Source: Neospora caninum Liverpool
Taxonomy: Eukaryota; Apicomplexa; Conoidasida; Eucoccidiorida; Sarcocystidae
DNA length: 64,000 nucleotides
NCBI RefSeq assembly: GCF_000208865.1
Contig: NC_018388.1
Location: 620,001 to 684,000, forward strand
Direction of reading: 5' to 3'
Both the position numbers and the translations under genes were made by a program. Position 1 is the first letter of the stretch. The number at the start of each line of letters is the position of its first letter. This document shows positions 12,367 through 24,900 of the stretch, piece by piece. The notes below the pieces were generated by a model. The model was not told where the DNA came from. It did no database searches and saw nothing but the letters and a program-made list of their open reading frames with translations.

Positions 12367-15300
12367 CTACTGCGCACGTGGATCCGAATCATCGTCTGTT
12401 AACCGTACGCGGACGACAGCCACGGGGACGTCACCCTCGGATACGACGGCCTGAGTAAGCAAAAGAGGGAACATTAGAGACAGAAGCAACGTGAAGAAAA
12501 CTACCTCTGCCGACTTGGAGACTCCCCAGGGACAACAGGAGGCAACCGGGAAAAGCTGCTGCGCGAATTCCCTGTGCCTCTGCCAGCATCAAGTTCGCGC
12601 CTGCAAAGCGGGCCCTGTGGGCGAGCGAACTCCTTTCAGCTGCTGAGTGTGGGGTGGAACGCTCAAACTTACCATTAGAGTACGGTCCTGGGGAAGCTCC
12701 AAAGACAGCTTGTTCAGATACTTTTGTCCCCTTTCAAAAAACTGTTTGTGCGTTGTCGGGTCGAGCCTTCGCACCGTCAATGGCGGCGCTAGGCGGGAGT
12801 TGGATCCATTTTCCGGGGGAATATGAACCCTTAGCCTCACGTGGACCGGCTGCAAGATGCTGGCCTCGGTCACTCGCTGGTCGGGGAGAGCGGAATCTCC
12901 GTCACAAGACCTTTTCTTCACGCTCGCGACTTCTTGAGCAACACGCTCTTTTCGACGGCCTTGTGACCGAGTGTCTACATCGTCGCCGACTTTAATCCTC
13001 TCATGTCGACCCAGAGCAAACTTCCCTCCGTCTGTGGACGATGGGGATCGGCTGACACGTACTGATAAGTCCCGCCGTTGACTACAGCTCGGCAGTGGGA
13101 GCTGAGGAGGTTTCAGCTTCTTCTGTTCACGCGGAGGAGCCTGCCATGAGGAACCGGGAGGATAATATATGATAGAGAAAGCAGTGTCGCATTCATCTTT
13201 GATTCTCAGAAGGCATCTTCTGTTTCGCCGGGACATTCACAACCTCGAGACAGTGCCGGGGGGATCTCGGAGACCCCGAATGCAAGCACTACCGAGTTTA
13301 TTTTTCACTGCTCTTTCATGTCTGACAGGTGCTTGCCAGCGCGTGTCCTTGTTGGTCTCCTCCATTGTTGTTACATGATATTCCAAAACAAGATGTTGTT
13401 ACCCTTGAGCCTTGTCGTTTCTGGTAACTCATACGGATGCTATTGTGTATTGAAACTAGAGCAAACGACGGGTATCCACACAGCTTTCGCACAGATGAGA
13501 CCCATGTCAGGCGGCTCCGGGTCAGTCTACGAACAAGCTGGTCATTCGCACGCATGCGACGTTCCGTATTTCATCGAGTCGTCTGCGTCGTGCCATACCT
13601 GGCACCTACACACAGGAAGCTAAAGGCAAGACAGTAGACAGCTTGGTCTTTCAAGAACGAAAGATCAGAGCACAGGTCTCAATCGTACCTTGATCTGAGA
13701 GGGAGCGTAGAGTGGTGCATGCGCCAACGGCGCTGGCGTAGAACTCGGATGTCTCCATCTATGTGGTGTCGCGGACCTTGCTGTACTGTTGCGGTCCCCG
13801 TGGTCACTCCTCAGACTCTTGACCCACGAGAGAGACGCAACTGAATCCACAACTGTTGGGTACTGTGAGGCAGCCGCTTCTCTGGTACACGAACTACTCC
13901 CCGGTCGACGAGCCACACTCGACAAAAACAACGGTTGCATCGACAGGCGAGTAAACCGAGGTGATGCTTCCTTAAGAGCTGGCCCTGCCCCCCCACTGCA
14001 AGATGTAGCTGATGGGGCAGGATGCCTTAGGGCAGCGTTCTCGGCTGTTCGTAGTGGCGTGCCTCTCATTGCCGCCGAACGTGGGGAGCACGAAGAGTTC
14101 ACGTTTCGAGTTGACCCATCATCTGCCGCGGTTCGCGTCTTTACTGTCCTAGGTTTCGGCCCCGGTATTTCACAGTGGCGATGAAAACGCGATTGCTCTT
14201 GGCCACACGCACTCTCTTTTGTCGAGTACAAGAAGTAACTCGGATACTGTTCGACTGTGCTCGGATGAGCACCTATAGAACACCGCGGACCACGGTGCAC
14301 AGCCGAGTCACAGTACCGCACCGGAGAGACAATCCCCGTTGACTTACGCAAAGTGAGTACCCTCTGGGTGTCGCCCACATCGCGGTCCTGCGTGCTGAAG
14401 AGCCTGCCCACTGACTCTCGTGTTTCACGAACACCCTGAGTTTTTCCTCGAGAATCCCGGGCCGCCCCGATTCGGCCGCCCCAGGACACGCCAATCGAGG
14501 CGCTTCCTCCTTCGTAACAATCCACTTCAGTGACTGGAAAGTCGTCTCGCTCGTCTTCGGCGTGCACGTCATCAGTCTCCCACGAGACCTGAACTCCTCT
14601 GGAGTGCTGCTGGCCAGATGGACTTCGTCCCCGCGAGTTCGTTTTGTTTGTCTGAGAGGGCACATAGTCGTAGAAGTCTCCCGAAGTAAAAAGCCGTTCA
14701 TTCATCCAAGCTGCATTGAAATCGCTTCCAAAGGGGGGTCGAGTTACAATGCGGGCGGGCGTCGCTGAGCCTGCAATCTGGCGAAGAGGCGGGGGAGGGC
14801 CAGGGAACCGGCCTCGTCGAAGCGGCGAGGGCATCCCCGCCGGGGGGCGACTGTCTTCCTCGCTTCGGTCGCTCTCACGGCTTCGAATGAAGGCTGGACT
14901 TTTGGCTCCTCGGCAGCGGGAACTTCCGGCCCTCCACTCGTGTGTTAAAGCCTCAGGCACGCCGGCATACGTATCTGACCTGTAAGACCCAAACTGGTTT
15001 GGGTTCGGAGAGCGAGATCCAGGATGGGTGTCTAGAATCCCCGAAAGAAGAGATGCATCTGGCGACACACTGCGGGGCGTCCCTTGATGCCTTTCAGGGG
15101 GCTGCTCCACTCTTGCAGGGCGTTGTGAAGCGAGCCGTCGCGACAAGGGCGTTGCACGATCAGTTGGGGAACGCGGGTGGCGTAGTTCATACACCGAATC
15201 TCGCATCATGTCCGCCAGGAATCGAGTCGGGTACAGCAACAAGCCCTTGGTGCCAGTGTGTTGGCTTCTCGCTCGTGTGTGGCCCCTGGCAAACCGCGGG

Positions 15301-17837
15301 CAGCCTCCTGGGACATCCGAGACCGTATCGGAGGGACTGCCCTTCGATGGAGATTCGCCTTGTGGCGGAGGAAGAAGTCTCTCATCGGGGTGTTGCACGC
15401 GACGGCGGGTTAAAGGAAGACTTCCAGTGGGGGTGATGGCCACTCCGGTGTTGGGAGCCCATTCACGCTTCTCATAAGGCTTCTGCTCGTGTGCTACATG
15501 AGCCACAGAGGGTGAGCTCATCACACAGGCATTCCCGGACGACGCTTCTGAAGTTTGTCCTGCCTGTCGGGACGCCTCAGGATCCGTGCGCCTTCCAACA
15601 GAATCCCGTGCCTTCATCTGCCGCTCGTGCGCCAGCATCTGTTCGCGAGCTGTTTCAAGAACGCGCATCTGGGACTGAAGGTGGCGGATGCGTTCACTGC
15701 GGACCAGCGTCCGTTGCCTCCTTTCCAGAACCTCCCGCAGCACGGTCGGCTGATCCAGCTGCAGCCTGCGGTGCGCACGGGCAGTCTCCGCGGCTCGTTG
15801 TGCGTCTTTTCGGGTGTCACTCCGGCGATCCCGGTCGACGCTGGGGTGTGCTAGTATTGTTTCCTCCCCTTCCCAGTGCGCACCCGGAGTGTGTGAGGAC
15901 GGTTGGAAAGGCGGTTTTCCGCTCTCTTCTGCTATCAGCTGGGCGTCAATACGTGAGGAGATCCTGCGCTTGTGGCTGTCTCTGGCTGGTGTCACAACGA
16001 CTGTAAGGTCATCAAGGCCAAGAGGTCTGCTAGTCTCGCTTCCTGCGACACTCGCCGAGTCTCTTGTAGCTACACCTGATGCGGTAACACTGTCCTGGGC
16101 ATGCGCTTGCACCGCTTTGCTGGCGTTTATGCTGTGTCTAGGGCTCTCTCGCTGCTCCCTGGCGGCCTGGTCGAGAATTAATCTCCCGCCCTCAGACGAG
16201 TTCGCGGGAGAACGACGCGCGGTTAACATCTCATACGCATCTTCGAACTGCATACCCAACTCGATCGCTCGGCGAATGCCGTGAATGCGTCTCTCTAGAC
16301 TCTGGAGATCGGCTGACCCTCTGCGCAAGGAGACCGAAGGACCAGCCAACCCATGAGCGCTGCCAGTCTCGGAGGCCGTAAAAGGAACAGATTGAGGAAC
16401 CGGAGCCGATTCATCAGTGAGCGAGGTCACAGAAATGCTTTTTCCTTCGGGTAAAGCGTCGTCATTTCCGTTCGCTTGTCGACTCCGTAGCAGCGAGCCA
16501 ATTCCCTCGCGCCGCAATGTCTCGGATGAATCAGCAAACGCTCCTTCCACGGATGTCCTTGACTGCGGACTCACCACAGCCCCTGGATGGAAGAGGTTTG
16601 CAACGCCCAGCTCCAAGCGCGACGAGGACGGGACAGAGGAGAAAAGCGAGAAGGGGTCGAGCTGCGAAGCTGTGAAGCTGCTGCCTTCATCTCGAGTCGT
16701 TGACGGGCCGACGGAGGTCCTCACATCGGAGCCTGCCAGGAGTCTTGAGTTTCCGTCGGGGATTCCGGGGAAAAAGCGTCCCTTAGGATCCGAGCCAGTC
16801 CCTCGAGATGCATCGAGTGCGAGGGGTTTTTCTTGGTTTGCTGCACCAGCAGATTCACCTTTCCGTGGTTCGTTCCCATGAGGAACGCCCCGTTTCATGT
16901 CGATGGTCGTCACGGCATTTGGCAGCGGCTGACCCGCATGCAGTTGCTTCGCTCGCTCTTCCACTCGCACACCTGCTGTGGCAGGGCAAGGCGTCCCCGC
17001 GCTCGCTGCGACTAAGGGCGTCTCGTTTGTTCCTTCCGCATGAGTCGTGACCAGAGTTTCGTCCCCTCCTGTGAGGGAGGCGACGACGCTGGAAGGCAGA
17101 GCCGACGGGAGAGAACCCTCTGCGGGGGGAAGCTCGGCGAGCTGCTCTACCAGCCGCTGCACCTGCGAGAGCTGCCAGCCAAAAGCCACTCGCTGCGACC
17201 GCATGGCCAGCAGCATATGGGCGAAAGACTGAAGCAATTCGTTTTTCAAGGAAGGCGACGCGCCGTCCGGTCGCTTTCCGTCCACGCTTGTCCCTTCCGC
17301 AGATGCCGACGAAAGAGCCGATGCCGACGCTCTCAATCGGGACGCAGGAGGGCCCCTGTCAACCAAACTGTAGGGGGACAGCCGTGAGGAGACGGGAGCA
17401 GGAAGTGTAGGGGTCACAGGGCGTCGGTCCACGGAAGCAGAAGGCGGTGTCTCAGCTCCGTGATGATTGGATCCCTTAGGTGAAGTTGGGGCTTCAATCC
17501 CGGGGACGTGGCTCATGGAATTCCGGCGCACGGGAGGACCAGGTAAAGGAGACAGTATGCGAGTATTTGTTCCTCGATTCAAAGGAGAAGACGGGGGCGT
17601 TCTGCCACGTTCTGTCGTCCCTACTTGTTTTTCCGCGTCAAGGTCCAAATCTCTCACGGATCGTGGGGACCTCGAGTGAGCAGACAACGGCGAAAGAGAG
17701 CTGGCGTCGCTTCCTCGAGGCGTACCAAGGGACCCCCCGGACGGAGAGCCGCTCCGAAGAAGCGAGACCCGGCCTTCTTTACCTCCTTCGGAAGGCTGCC
17801 GGTGTGGCAGGCTTCCGCTGGAACGCCCGAGCGTCAT
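12367..17837 (-). CDS. Large, mostly disordered protein of unknown function
   Basis: Three exons join in phase 0: 17837-13689 (1383 codons), 13140-12673 (156 codons; acceptor CATGGCAG, donor GTAAGT) and 12450-12367 (acceptor TTACTCAG, stop TAG). The predicted product has 1566 residues. I recognise no catalytic or known domain. Most of it is low complexity, rich in Ser, Arg, Pro and Gly. Likely helical stretches break this: about residues 199-236 (Leu/Gln-rich), about 509-540, and an Arg/Gln/Glu-rich segment at about 680-740 that would form a coiled coil. The C-terminal 110 residues look ordered, with alternating hydrophobic segments such as VHVRLRVHIP and VPVAVVRVRL. There is no signal peptide or membrane helix, so it is probably cytosolic, nuclear or cytoskeletal. 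The start is the first ATG after an in-frame stop; a second frame that overlaps it (17994-17779) makes the true N-terminus uncertain. Confidence 0.7.
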
Positions 17838-17994
17838 CGTTGACACAAGATGGCCACTCGGGCTCAATGGTGAAGCGCTCTATGAGATCACAGGGGTCTT
17901 CTTGTGAAACTACATGTCCGATGACCCATGCGCCAGTGGGAACACGATGACCTGTCGTGACTGCTTGCATTCGTAGCCTCTTGGGAGCATGCAT
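17779..17994 (-). other. Upstream open frame overlapping the start of the disordered-protein gene
   Basis: A 71-codon frame begins at ATG 17994 (it spans a GCATGCATG sequence) and ends at 17779, overlapping the proposed ATG at 17837 in a different frame. Its middle part (VPTGAWVIGHVVSQEDP and following) looks like ordered protein. It may be an upstream ORF in the leader that limits translation of the main frame, or a true N-terminal exon joined by an intron I could not place. Confidence 0.3.
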
Positions 17995-20900
17995 GTGTCA
18001 AAATCAGGTCGTTTAAACGTTCTGGTCCGTTTCCGTATGAAAGCCACAGGGTCAGGAGAAAACACAGACTGGTCAGCGAGGATTAGTAGCTGGCGCGTCT
18101 TGAAAAGTCTGACCCGGCACTCCGTCAGAAGCGAAGCCCGCTACAGAGCTTCAGCGTCAGTTGAAAGGGGGCACCAAAGAAGATAGGAAGCCTTGAGTAG
18201 CAGTCCAGATAGCGAATGCTGCACCTGTCCAGGCTAAGCAATGGCAGCACAATGCACGCTCTCCGATTGTGGCAGAATTTCCAGTAAATTTTCACTGTGA
18301 GGCATTCATCACAACGCACCAGTCCGCAGTCCGTCATAACTTGTCCATCCAACTGAAATTCCTCCGCAGGAAGGTTCAAGTGTCAAATGCTCTGACCAAG
18401 GCACATGCACAGGAAATGTCAATAGGGAAGGGCAATGTGAAATAAAAATATAGGCCGCAGAAAATTGGCACAATATCATGCACATGGAGACGGCCACCAA
18501 TGGCGCTGCTCAGGAAGCTGGACTGCGAAGAGTTACAAACAAGCGCGCCGTCCGTCCAGTATGACACCGTTTTCCCCTTCCACTCGAGACAAGGACTGGC
18601 AGGGATGTGAGATTTTTAGAACTAGGGTAGAAAAGGGGGGAGAGTTCAAGTCAAAAACACCATCTGAGAAGGCATGACCTCAATTGCTGCGTTGCAAGGG
18701 GAAGCCTGGCCACAGGCATATTACAGCGCCCGCAGAACAGGTCTTTTCACAGCCCCGGCAAGACAACAGTCTCCAGCTGAACCTTTCGACGGGCACGGCA
18801 AGCTAGATGATTCCGCTATGTCCTGGAGGCCGGGGAAGGCCGGTGCTATTTTCAAATATGAGTTTCCATCTGTATAGACACCAGAGAACAACTTTTGCAC
18901 AAGAAACCCGCTGCAGCTCGCAACTTTCTCCCCTCCTGTACTTGACTTTTGACTCGGTTACCTTCGATGACCAGCCCAGCTAAGGACAGTGTCTTGCGCA
19001 GCTTGCGCGGAACACGTGCGCAAAGCAGCGGTTGTCAGAGCAGCCTAAGAAACCCGCTTACGGCAGCTTTCTCCTGCTCTTGGATACTGCTACAGCCATC
19101 CAAGATTTGTCACAATTTCTTTCTATGATAAGGTCTGACAGGAACGAGACCGAGAGGGGCTGCTGCAATATCTGCATGGCGGTGGAGACACCTGAATCAG
19201 GACGCTGTTGTCTCTCCTCCGGTGCTGTTGTACAGCAGATAGACGGGTCCTACGGTGTTTCGTTACGAGATACGTTTATTTCAGTGCTTTTTTCTGGAAC
19301 TGTTCTTTGCTTCTGCGGAGTCTGCCCGCCGTTCTATCTTCTTGTCGCTCTGTGAAAACCACCGGCCAAAGCGGGGCGGCATACGGCGGACCCACGCGTT
19401 TCTGCCGGTTTCCGGGGTCGAGTACAGATAGACTTCCTGTATGTTGAAGCGCGATGTTCACTCGCTCGTACCACAAGGAACTTGGAAGTTGATGTGGATT
19501 GCTACCAACGGAGCCTTTGCTAACAGGGTCTGAACACGGATCGCTTTGGCAGTGGTAATGTATGTACGGTTCTTCCGGGCTTCCAATGGCGCCCGACTGC
19601 AGTCCGACGGCGTTACAGAATGCCCAACAGCCTCCGTCCATGATGCGACGGCGGCAATCAGCTGCGCGTGACTGACACCGCAACAAGGATCCATCGCTGC
19701 TAGCTACTGTGTTTAACAAGAGTAATACCAAAAGGGACGACACCCGCCGGCACGGCTGCGGGCAGCGTGTCGGAGGGCGAGGGAAACAGCAGTCAAACAG
19801 CAAAAGCAGGCAGGTCGTGGTCGACCTCCATTAGGGTTGGAAATTGTTATTCGGTTTAGTACCTGGGTTGGAAGGCGGTGCATCAGACACCCCGGAAGGC
19901 GCCCAACAAGTGCTTTCACCATCGTGCAATTGCGTTTCATTTCGGACACAGCATCCTGTGCACCGTTCGGAGAGAAAAGCAGGTGACTACGAAATGAGTG
20001 TCTGCACCATTTGTTTTTTAATGTGCTGCTGACAAATTACAGCCAGAGCCCAAATGTAGCATTTTAACACGCACAACGTTTGTCACACCGATGGCACATT
20101 CGTACACTGGTGAACGAGGAATCCAGCATCTTGGCTAGATTATAGGGCATTTCAGGCGAGCCCCTCGGTGCTAAGGTGTCTCGCTAGGCACACTACAGAA
20201 GGAATTAGCGCGTAGGGTATGCAACTGACGTCCACCGCCGAATGAAGAGACGGCTTCTGACGCCCCGCATCCTGATTGCTTATTAGCCGCAGAAAAACGA
20301 GTGTAACACCGTCATTGCAGCAAAGGACTCATGAGACTGTCCAGTTGTTAACTATCACGGGCTGTCGGCTCTACGAGACGGGGCGGTTCTGTTTCATTGT
20401 TCACATAGTGTGGGAAGAAAAGCACGGAACAGCACCATGTCAGTCGTGCATGAGTATGTATGCTCTTTGAAAGAGCTACACCCTATTGAGCTGCAGTCGA
20501 CGAAAATATGACACTTTCTCTTTCAATTAACTCAGGGGAGGCGAAGCGACACCGCCTTGAATTACCTCCAAACGTAACCCGTACTAACTCCCAAAAAGTG
20601 TGCAATCGACTGTGAGTTTCTTCGCTGCGATCTCACAGTAGTGTCTAGCGTGACACTGCTTACGAGTGAGCTGGGAAACAGGGGGAGTCCTCTAGACCGC
20701 AGCACCCCCACGCTTGATGTCTAATTTAATGGCGACCTATGGGGGGCCAAAAGAACGGCTCGATTCTGCAGGATTCAGAAGGTCGTACCTGCTCTCGTGA
20801 TTCAACCTAGGAATTCTGACAACTCCGCTCGTAACTTCGATTCAAAAGAACAGTGGCTCAGGGCTTCACCCACTTTTCCTCCTCGTCGAATGCTAGCAGA

Positions 20901-21923
20901 GTATTGGGCAAAAACGCTATGGAGGCTTGTCTCGGATAGGTGCGTGCCTGATCTATTCATTTTTCCTGCTCCCGTTTAAAGTCAGCTGGTCCCGCGTTCC
21001 CCACCTTACCAGTTCAACACGATACGCAGTGCGCAGTTGAGCCCGGTGCCTGAATCCACCTGACCGTGCTGTTGGCGCTGTAGCAGACGCTGCGTAGTCG
21101 AGAAAATACGGTCAAAATGCCGCGGTAGAACAATATGAGTTGGTGATCTCCGACTGGGGATCAGTGGACTTGAAACAGGGTAAATTTTTCTGGAGGGTTT
21201 TTCTTGACAGGAATTTTCCCGGTGTTTTGTGTACGCCTAGACTTCAGGTGACTGCCATTGTCCTGCAAGGACCTTTCCCTGCGTGATTTTGGACGTGTTT
21301 TTTGTACGCGTCTGGGGGCAGTCTATGCAGAAAAGCTGAGCAGGTCGTCAACACTAGCGGTGCGTCTATTAACGAACGGGACTCAACCTGTGTGCGATTT
21401 CCATGAGCCTACGCTGTAGGTTCCTACTGAACGCCTCTTTGGATCACTTTGAGAGGTACGTTGTTTTCTATCATGGCCTCAGCTCCGCCTATGAGAGATT
21501 TCACTGGAAAAGGAATTCTCTCACACCAATCTTTCCACAAGGCGATGCCGTAAAAGCGGTCGGTCCCAGCTTCACAAGTGGTAGCTTTCACAGATTTCTT
21601 CCTGTTGTTTTACTTGCCTTCTCTCACAGTGCGACGACAGTGTTCTATTGCTCCTGCGGAGACGGCTTCACCCCGTTTGCGGTGGCAACGCGTCTGACAA
21701 GTTCCTAATCCACATAGGAGTGTGTCTGGTCGCACGATATCGACACCAACGTAGCCGCAACGCCCAGTGCTACCACAAAGCTGCTAGTATGAGAACATTC
21801 TTGCGGGAGGTGCAATGTGTGGCATGCAGGAACGACATACAATCGGAAAGAATCCAGAGATCTATAGCCGTAGCTGAACCCGGTGACTCTTCCTGTTGGA
21901 AGCGTCTTCAGGGTCGCATCACC
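17838..21923. other. Divergent intergenic region between the disordered-protein gene and the GMC gene
   Basis: Genes point away from both ends, so this 4.1 kb must hold two promoters and two leaders. Near the left end GCATGCATG (about 17990) matches the TGCATG-type core bound by some apicomplexan AP2 factors. AGAGACG at 20246-20252 matches the WGAGACG promoter element described in Toxoplasma. Both are short and could be chance. Apart from the weak minus-strand frame at 19755-19276, no gene is supported. Confidence 0.5.
19276..19755 (-). CDS. Possible exon of a secreted Cys-containing protein (weak)
   Basis: The frame is open on the minus strand from a possible acceptor (CTGCCCGCAG, exon start 19755) to a stop at 19276. 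It begins with a hydrophobic segment, SSLLVLLLLNTVASSDGS, that resembles a signal peptide with cleavage near VAS. About 130 polar residues follow, including several Cys in the first half and a basic tail. No in-frame ATG precedes the hydrophobic segment, so a start codon would have to come from an upstream exon that I could not identify. A frame of this length is expected about once by chance in a window of this size, so the call is tentative. Confidence 0.2.
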   Translation of the reverse strand, partial: PCRRVSSLLVLLLLNTVASSDGSLLRCQSRAADCRRRIMDGGCWAFCNAVGLQSGAIGSPEEPYIHYHCQSDPCSDPVSKGSVGSNPHQLPSSLWYERVNIALQHTGSLSVLDPGNRQKRVGPPYAAPLWPVVFTERQEDRTAGRLRRSKEQFQKKALK

Positions 21924-24900
21924 ATGGTGGGACATTCTTCTCTCCGTGCCTTCCGGCTGGGCAATCTGGCTGTTCTGGGCGCTTTATTCATTATCACCGT
22001 TGCGGCCGAGCCTCTAGCTGAGAAGGCACCAGAAAAATTGGCCGGGTTGAAATTGTCGAATGACGAGAATGGGAACCGCCGCCGACCGAAGCGGTTTCAG
22101 GACATTGCGGTACTAGAGACAGACGGGAAGTTGTCGCCTGAAACTCAAGCAGTTCTGGACTCCTTTCTTGACGTCGGCAAGCAAGAGAAAAAGTCACGCC
22201 GTCGTTCTGCATCCAATGAAGGAACCGAACAGGAGTCAGACAGGACTCGACACATACCGCCGCCAGCTCCAACATACGTTCCCAAGTTTGTGCCTATGAA
22301 CATGTCTGAACCCTTTCCCTCTGCCCCTGGCTTTGCCTCCCCGACCTCGTCGTCTCAGTCCGAGGAATCTGAGGAAGGTAAGTTGTGCTGACAGTTTGAA
22401 ACATAAGATGTCATTTTGAGGACCTGGTCTCTCAGCCCATTGGCCTCACCCATGTTTCCAGACACAGTACAGTTGGACGTTTACTGAGGCCCCAGGTTTC
22501 AGCAAATGAAACGTGTTCTGAGAAGAGGTATGAAGGTATCCATGGTACTGGCACTGGGGTCTCCGCCATCACACGCAGCGGCCATCACGACACGAAGAAA
22601 GCTGCTGTTAGAATCGTCTGGTTTTTTCTTTCTGCTCTGCCCACACAGACTTTTCTTATGATATCGAAAAGGAGTACGAGAAAGCCAGATTGAAGTACCG
22701 AGATGCGCAGGTCGTCAAGGACAAGGAAGAATTCGATTTCATCGTCGTGGGATGCGGTTGCACAGGGTGCCCCTTGGCGAGCTATCTGGCCTTGAAAGGC
22801 GAGGGTAAGCCTGCGTGACAGCAGCTGCTGAGCTCGCTTTTTCTTGACATCCTTTTCGCATATTAGCGGCCGGTGGCATTTAAGTTTCCGTGTTGCTTAA
22901 CAGACAGTGCCATCTTGTGAGCGTCGCTCCCAGGTCGGCAGTGCACGACTAGCCCTACTTCAAAATGCATTTCTAATTTGCTGTGGCACTTTCTTTCAAC
23001 AGGTCGTCGAGTTCTGGTGCTCGAAAGAGGGCTCGAACGTACATTTGACCAAACCCCAATGGCGATGACTGTCTACGGACATGGTAACGTCCTTGAAAGC
23101 AGCATATCTTGCAACGTTCAGAAGGGTAGATTGGTTCCCTATGTTAACGTGGATGATGGGAGGTAGTGTACCTTCCGAGTTTGTTGATGCAACAATAGTG
23201 CACCGTAAATAAAGCAGAGTAGTTGTTTGTGAAGTTCCAAGGTTTATGGTAATACAAGGCAGAACTAGATTCGATCGAAAGGCCAAGCGCAAGCCCCCGT
23301 GCCTGGCTATGAAGGAGTCCATTATGGTTGGAACGAGTTATGGTGGCCTGAAGGACTCAGAAGCAACATCTGCTCTATGCTGACGTTCTCGTCCATGGAT
23401 CAGTTTTTGACAGCGCAAGGCTAGTTGGACGTTTCTGGACAAGACATGGCATGCAGCCCTCTGTATTTCGTTCGACTGCCATCGCTTTCACGCCGTACGG
23501 CTGCCGCAGTCTCTTTTCATTTGGGATGCGGCCGTTCCTTCTCTGTACTTCAGGTGTTGCCGCTGCGGACCAGACCATGATGCAAGTCATCAACACACGA
23601 AGCGGGGTGCGGACGCACGTTGCGACTGTTATGGGCGGCGGGACGTCCAGCGATTTAGCCATTTATGTGGAGGAAACGGAGAACTACTTTAAATATATGA
23701 ATAAGCGGTTCCCCGCCTACAAATTCCACTGGCCTACAATCCAAAGGGTACGGTCTTTCAGCATGCGTTCGACCATTGGTTCGTTCGACCATTGGTTCCT
23801 CACTTTCGCAGTGAAAACGCTCGGCAGTCAGGCACCAAACTACTCAGCCAGCATCCACTCGAGAAATACGCGTTGCAGGCCACCATATGGTGTGCATTGA
23901 TTAGATGTGAAACGCCTCGTGCGATGGCTAAACTCGTGTACAGCAACTGAGTCGAAAATTCGTATTGCATCGTCTTACGATTTGCAGGCTTACAGATACG
24001 TACGGAGAATCGTTGCTCGTCGCATGCCATACGACAACTACTTCGGCCTCCGCTTTCAGCAAGCCCTTCAGTGGAGAGGCTTCAGGCCTATTGGAGGAAA
24101 AATACCCGCAGACTACTCTTCTTCGCTTCAAGTAATCAAGCCCTGTAAAAAATTCCTTGTTATTGTGTTATTATATCTAGGTTGCCTCGATTCCTGCCGT
24201 TTGTGCGACGCCTTCACTCACGGATTCCGCAAACACCGGAGAGTTAGGGTTAGCTTTACCGCGTTTCAACTCCAGTAGTCGAGGAAGTAGAGGAGGCTAG
24301 TGACGTCCAGCCACCGATACATCCATTCCGTGGTTATCGGCAGCACTCCCTGGTATGGCTGATAGAGGCTGCCGGTGCACATGCCCCAAGGCTCTGTTTA
24401 CTGATCTACTAAAAATTCAGGTTTCATTCAGACGAGCTAGCCTCTTCGTTGCACAATTCGCGGTTTTTCATGGGCTGCGCTTGGGTGAGTTTGCATACAG
24501 ATGGATAAAGTGTGGAGCAGCTACAGTCTGTTCGATACCAAAGAAGGAGGTTTCCGCCGATCGACTGACGTCTTTATTGATGAGCTGCCCGAGCGTGCGA
24601 AAAAGAATCTGGTTGTGCGCACGCGACACAACGTGGAGGTATGTATGGAGTCAGCTTGCCTGCATGACTGGAGGCAGATAGAAGGAAACGTCCGCACGTA
24701 CGCGTTGCCCAAACGAATAAGGGTAACATGCCAGCAGAAAAGGGGACGTTCCAGAGGGTTCAGGACTCGGTTCGCGTTTCAGCTGTATACTGATGTTTGC
24801 ACCTGGTCCCTGTCCTCAGTGGATCGAGTTCGACCTCGACCAAAATCCTCCGCGTGCGAAGTGTGTCGTCTACCGACCAACGGCCTATGAAGATATCAAG

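Noticed and set aside
24244..24253. Telomere-like TTAGGGTTAG
   Set aside because: Fewer than two units inside an intron; no array.
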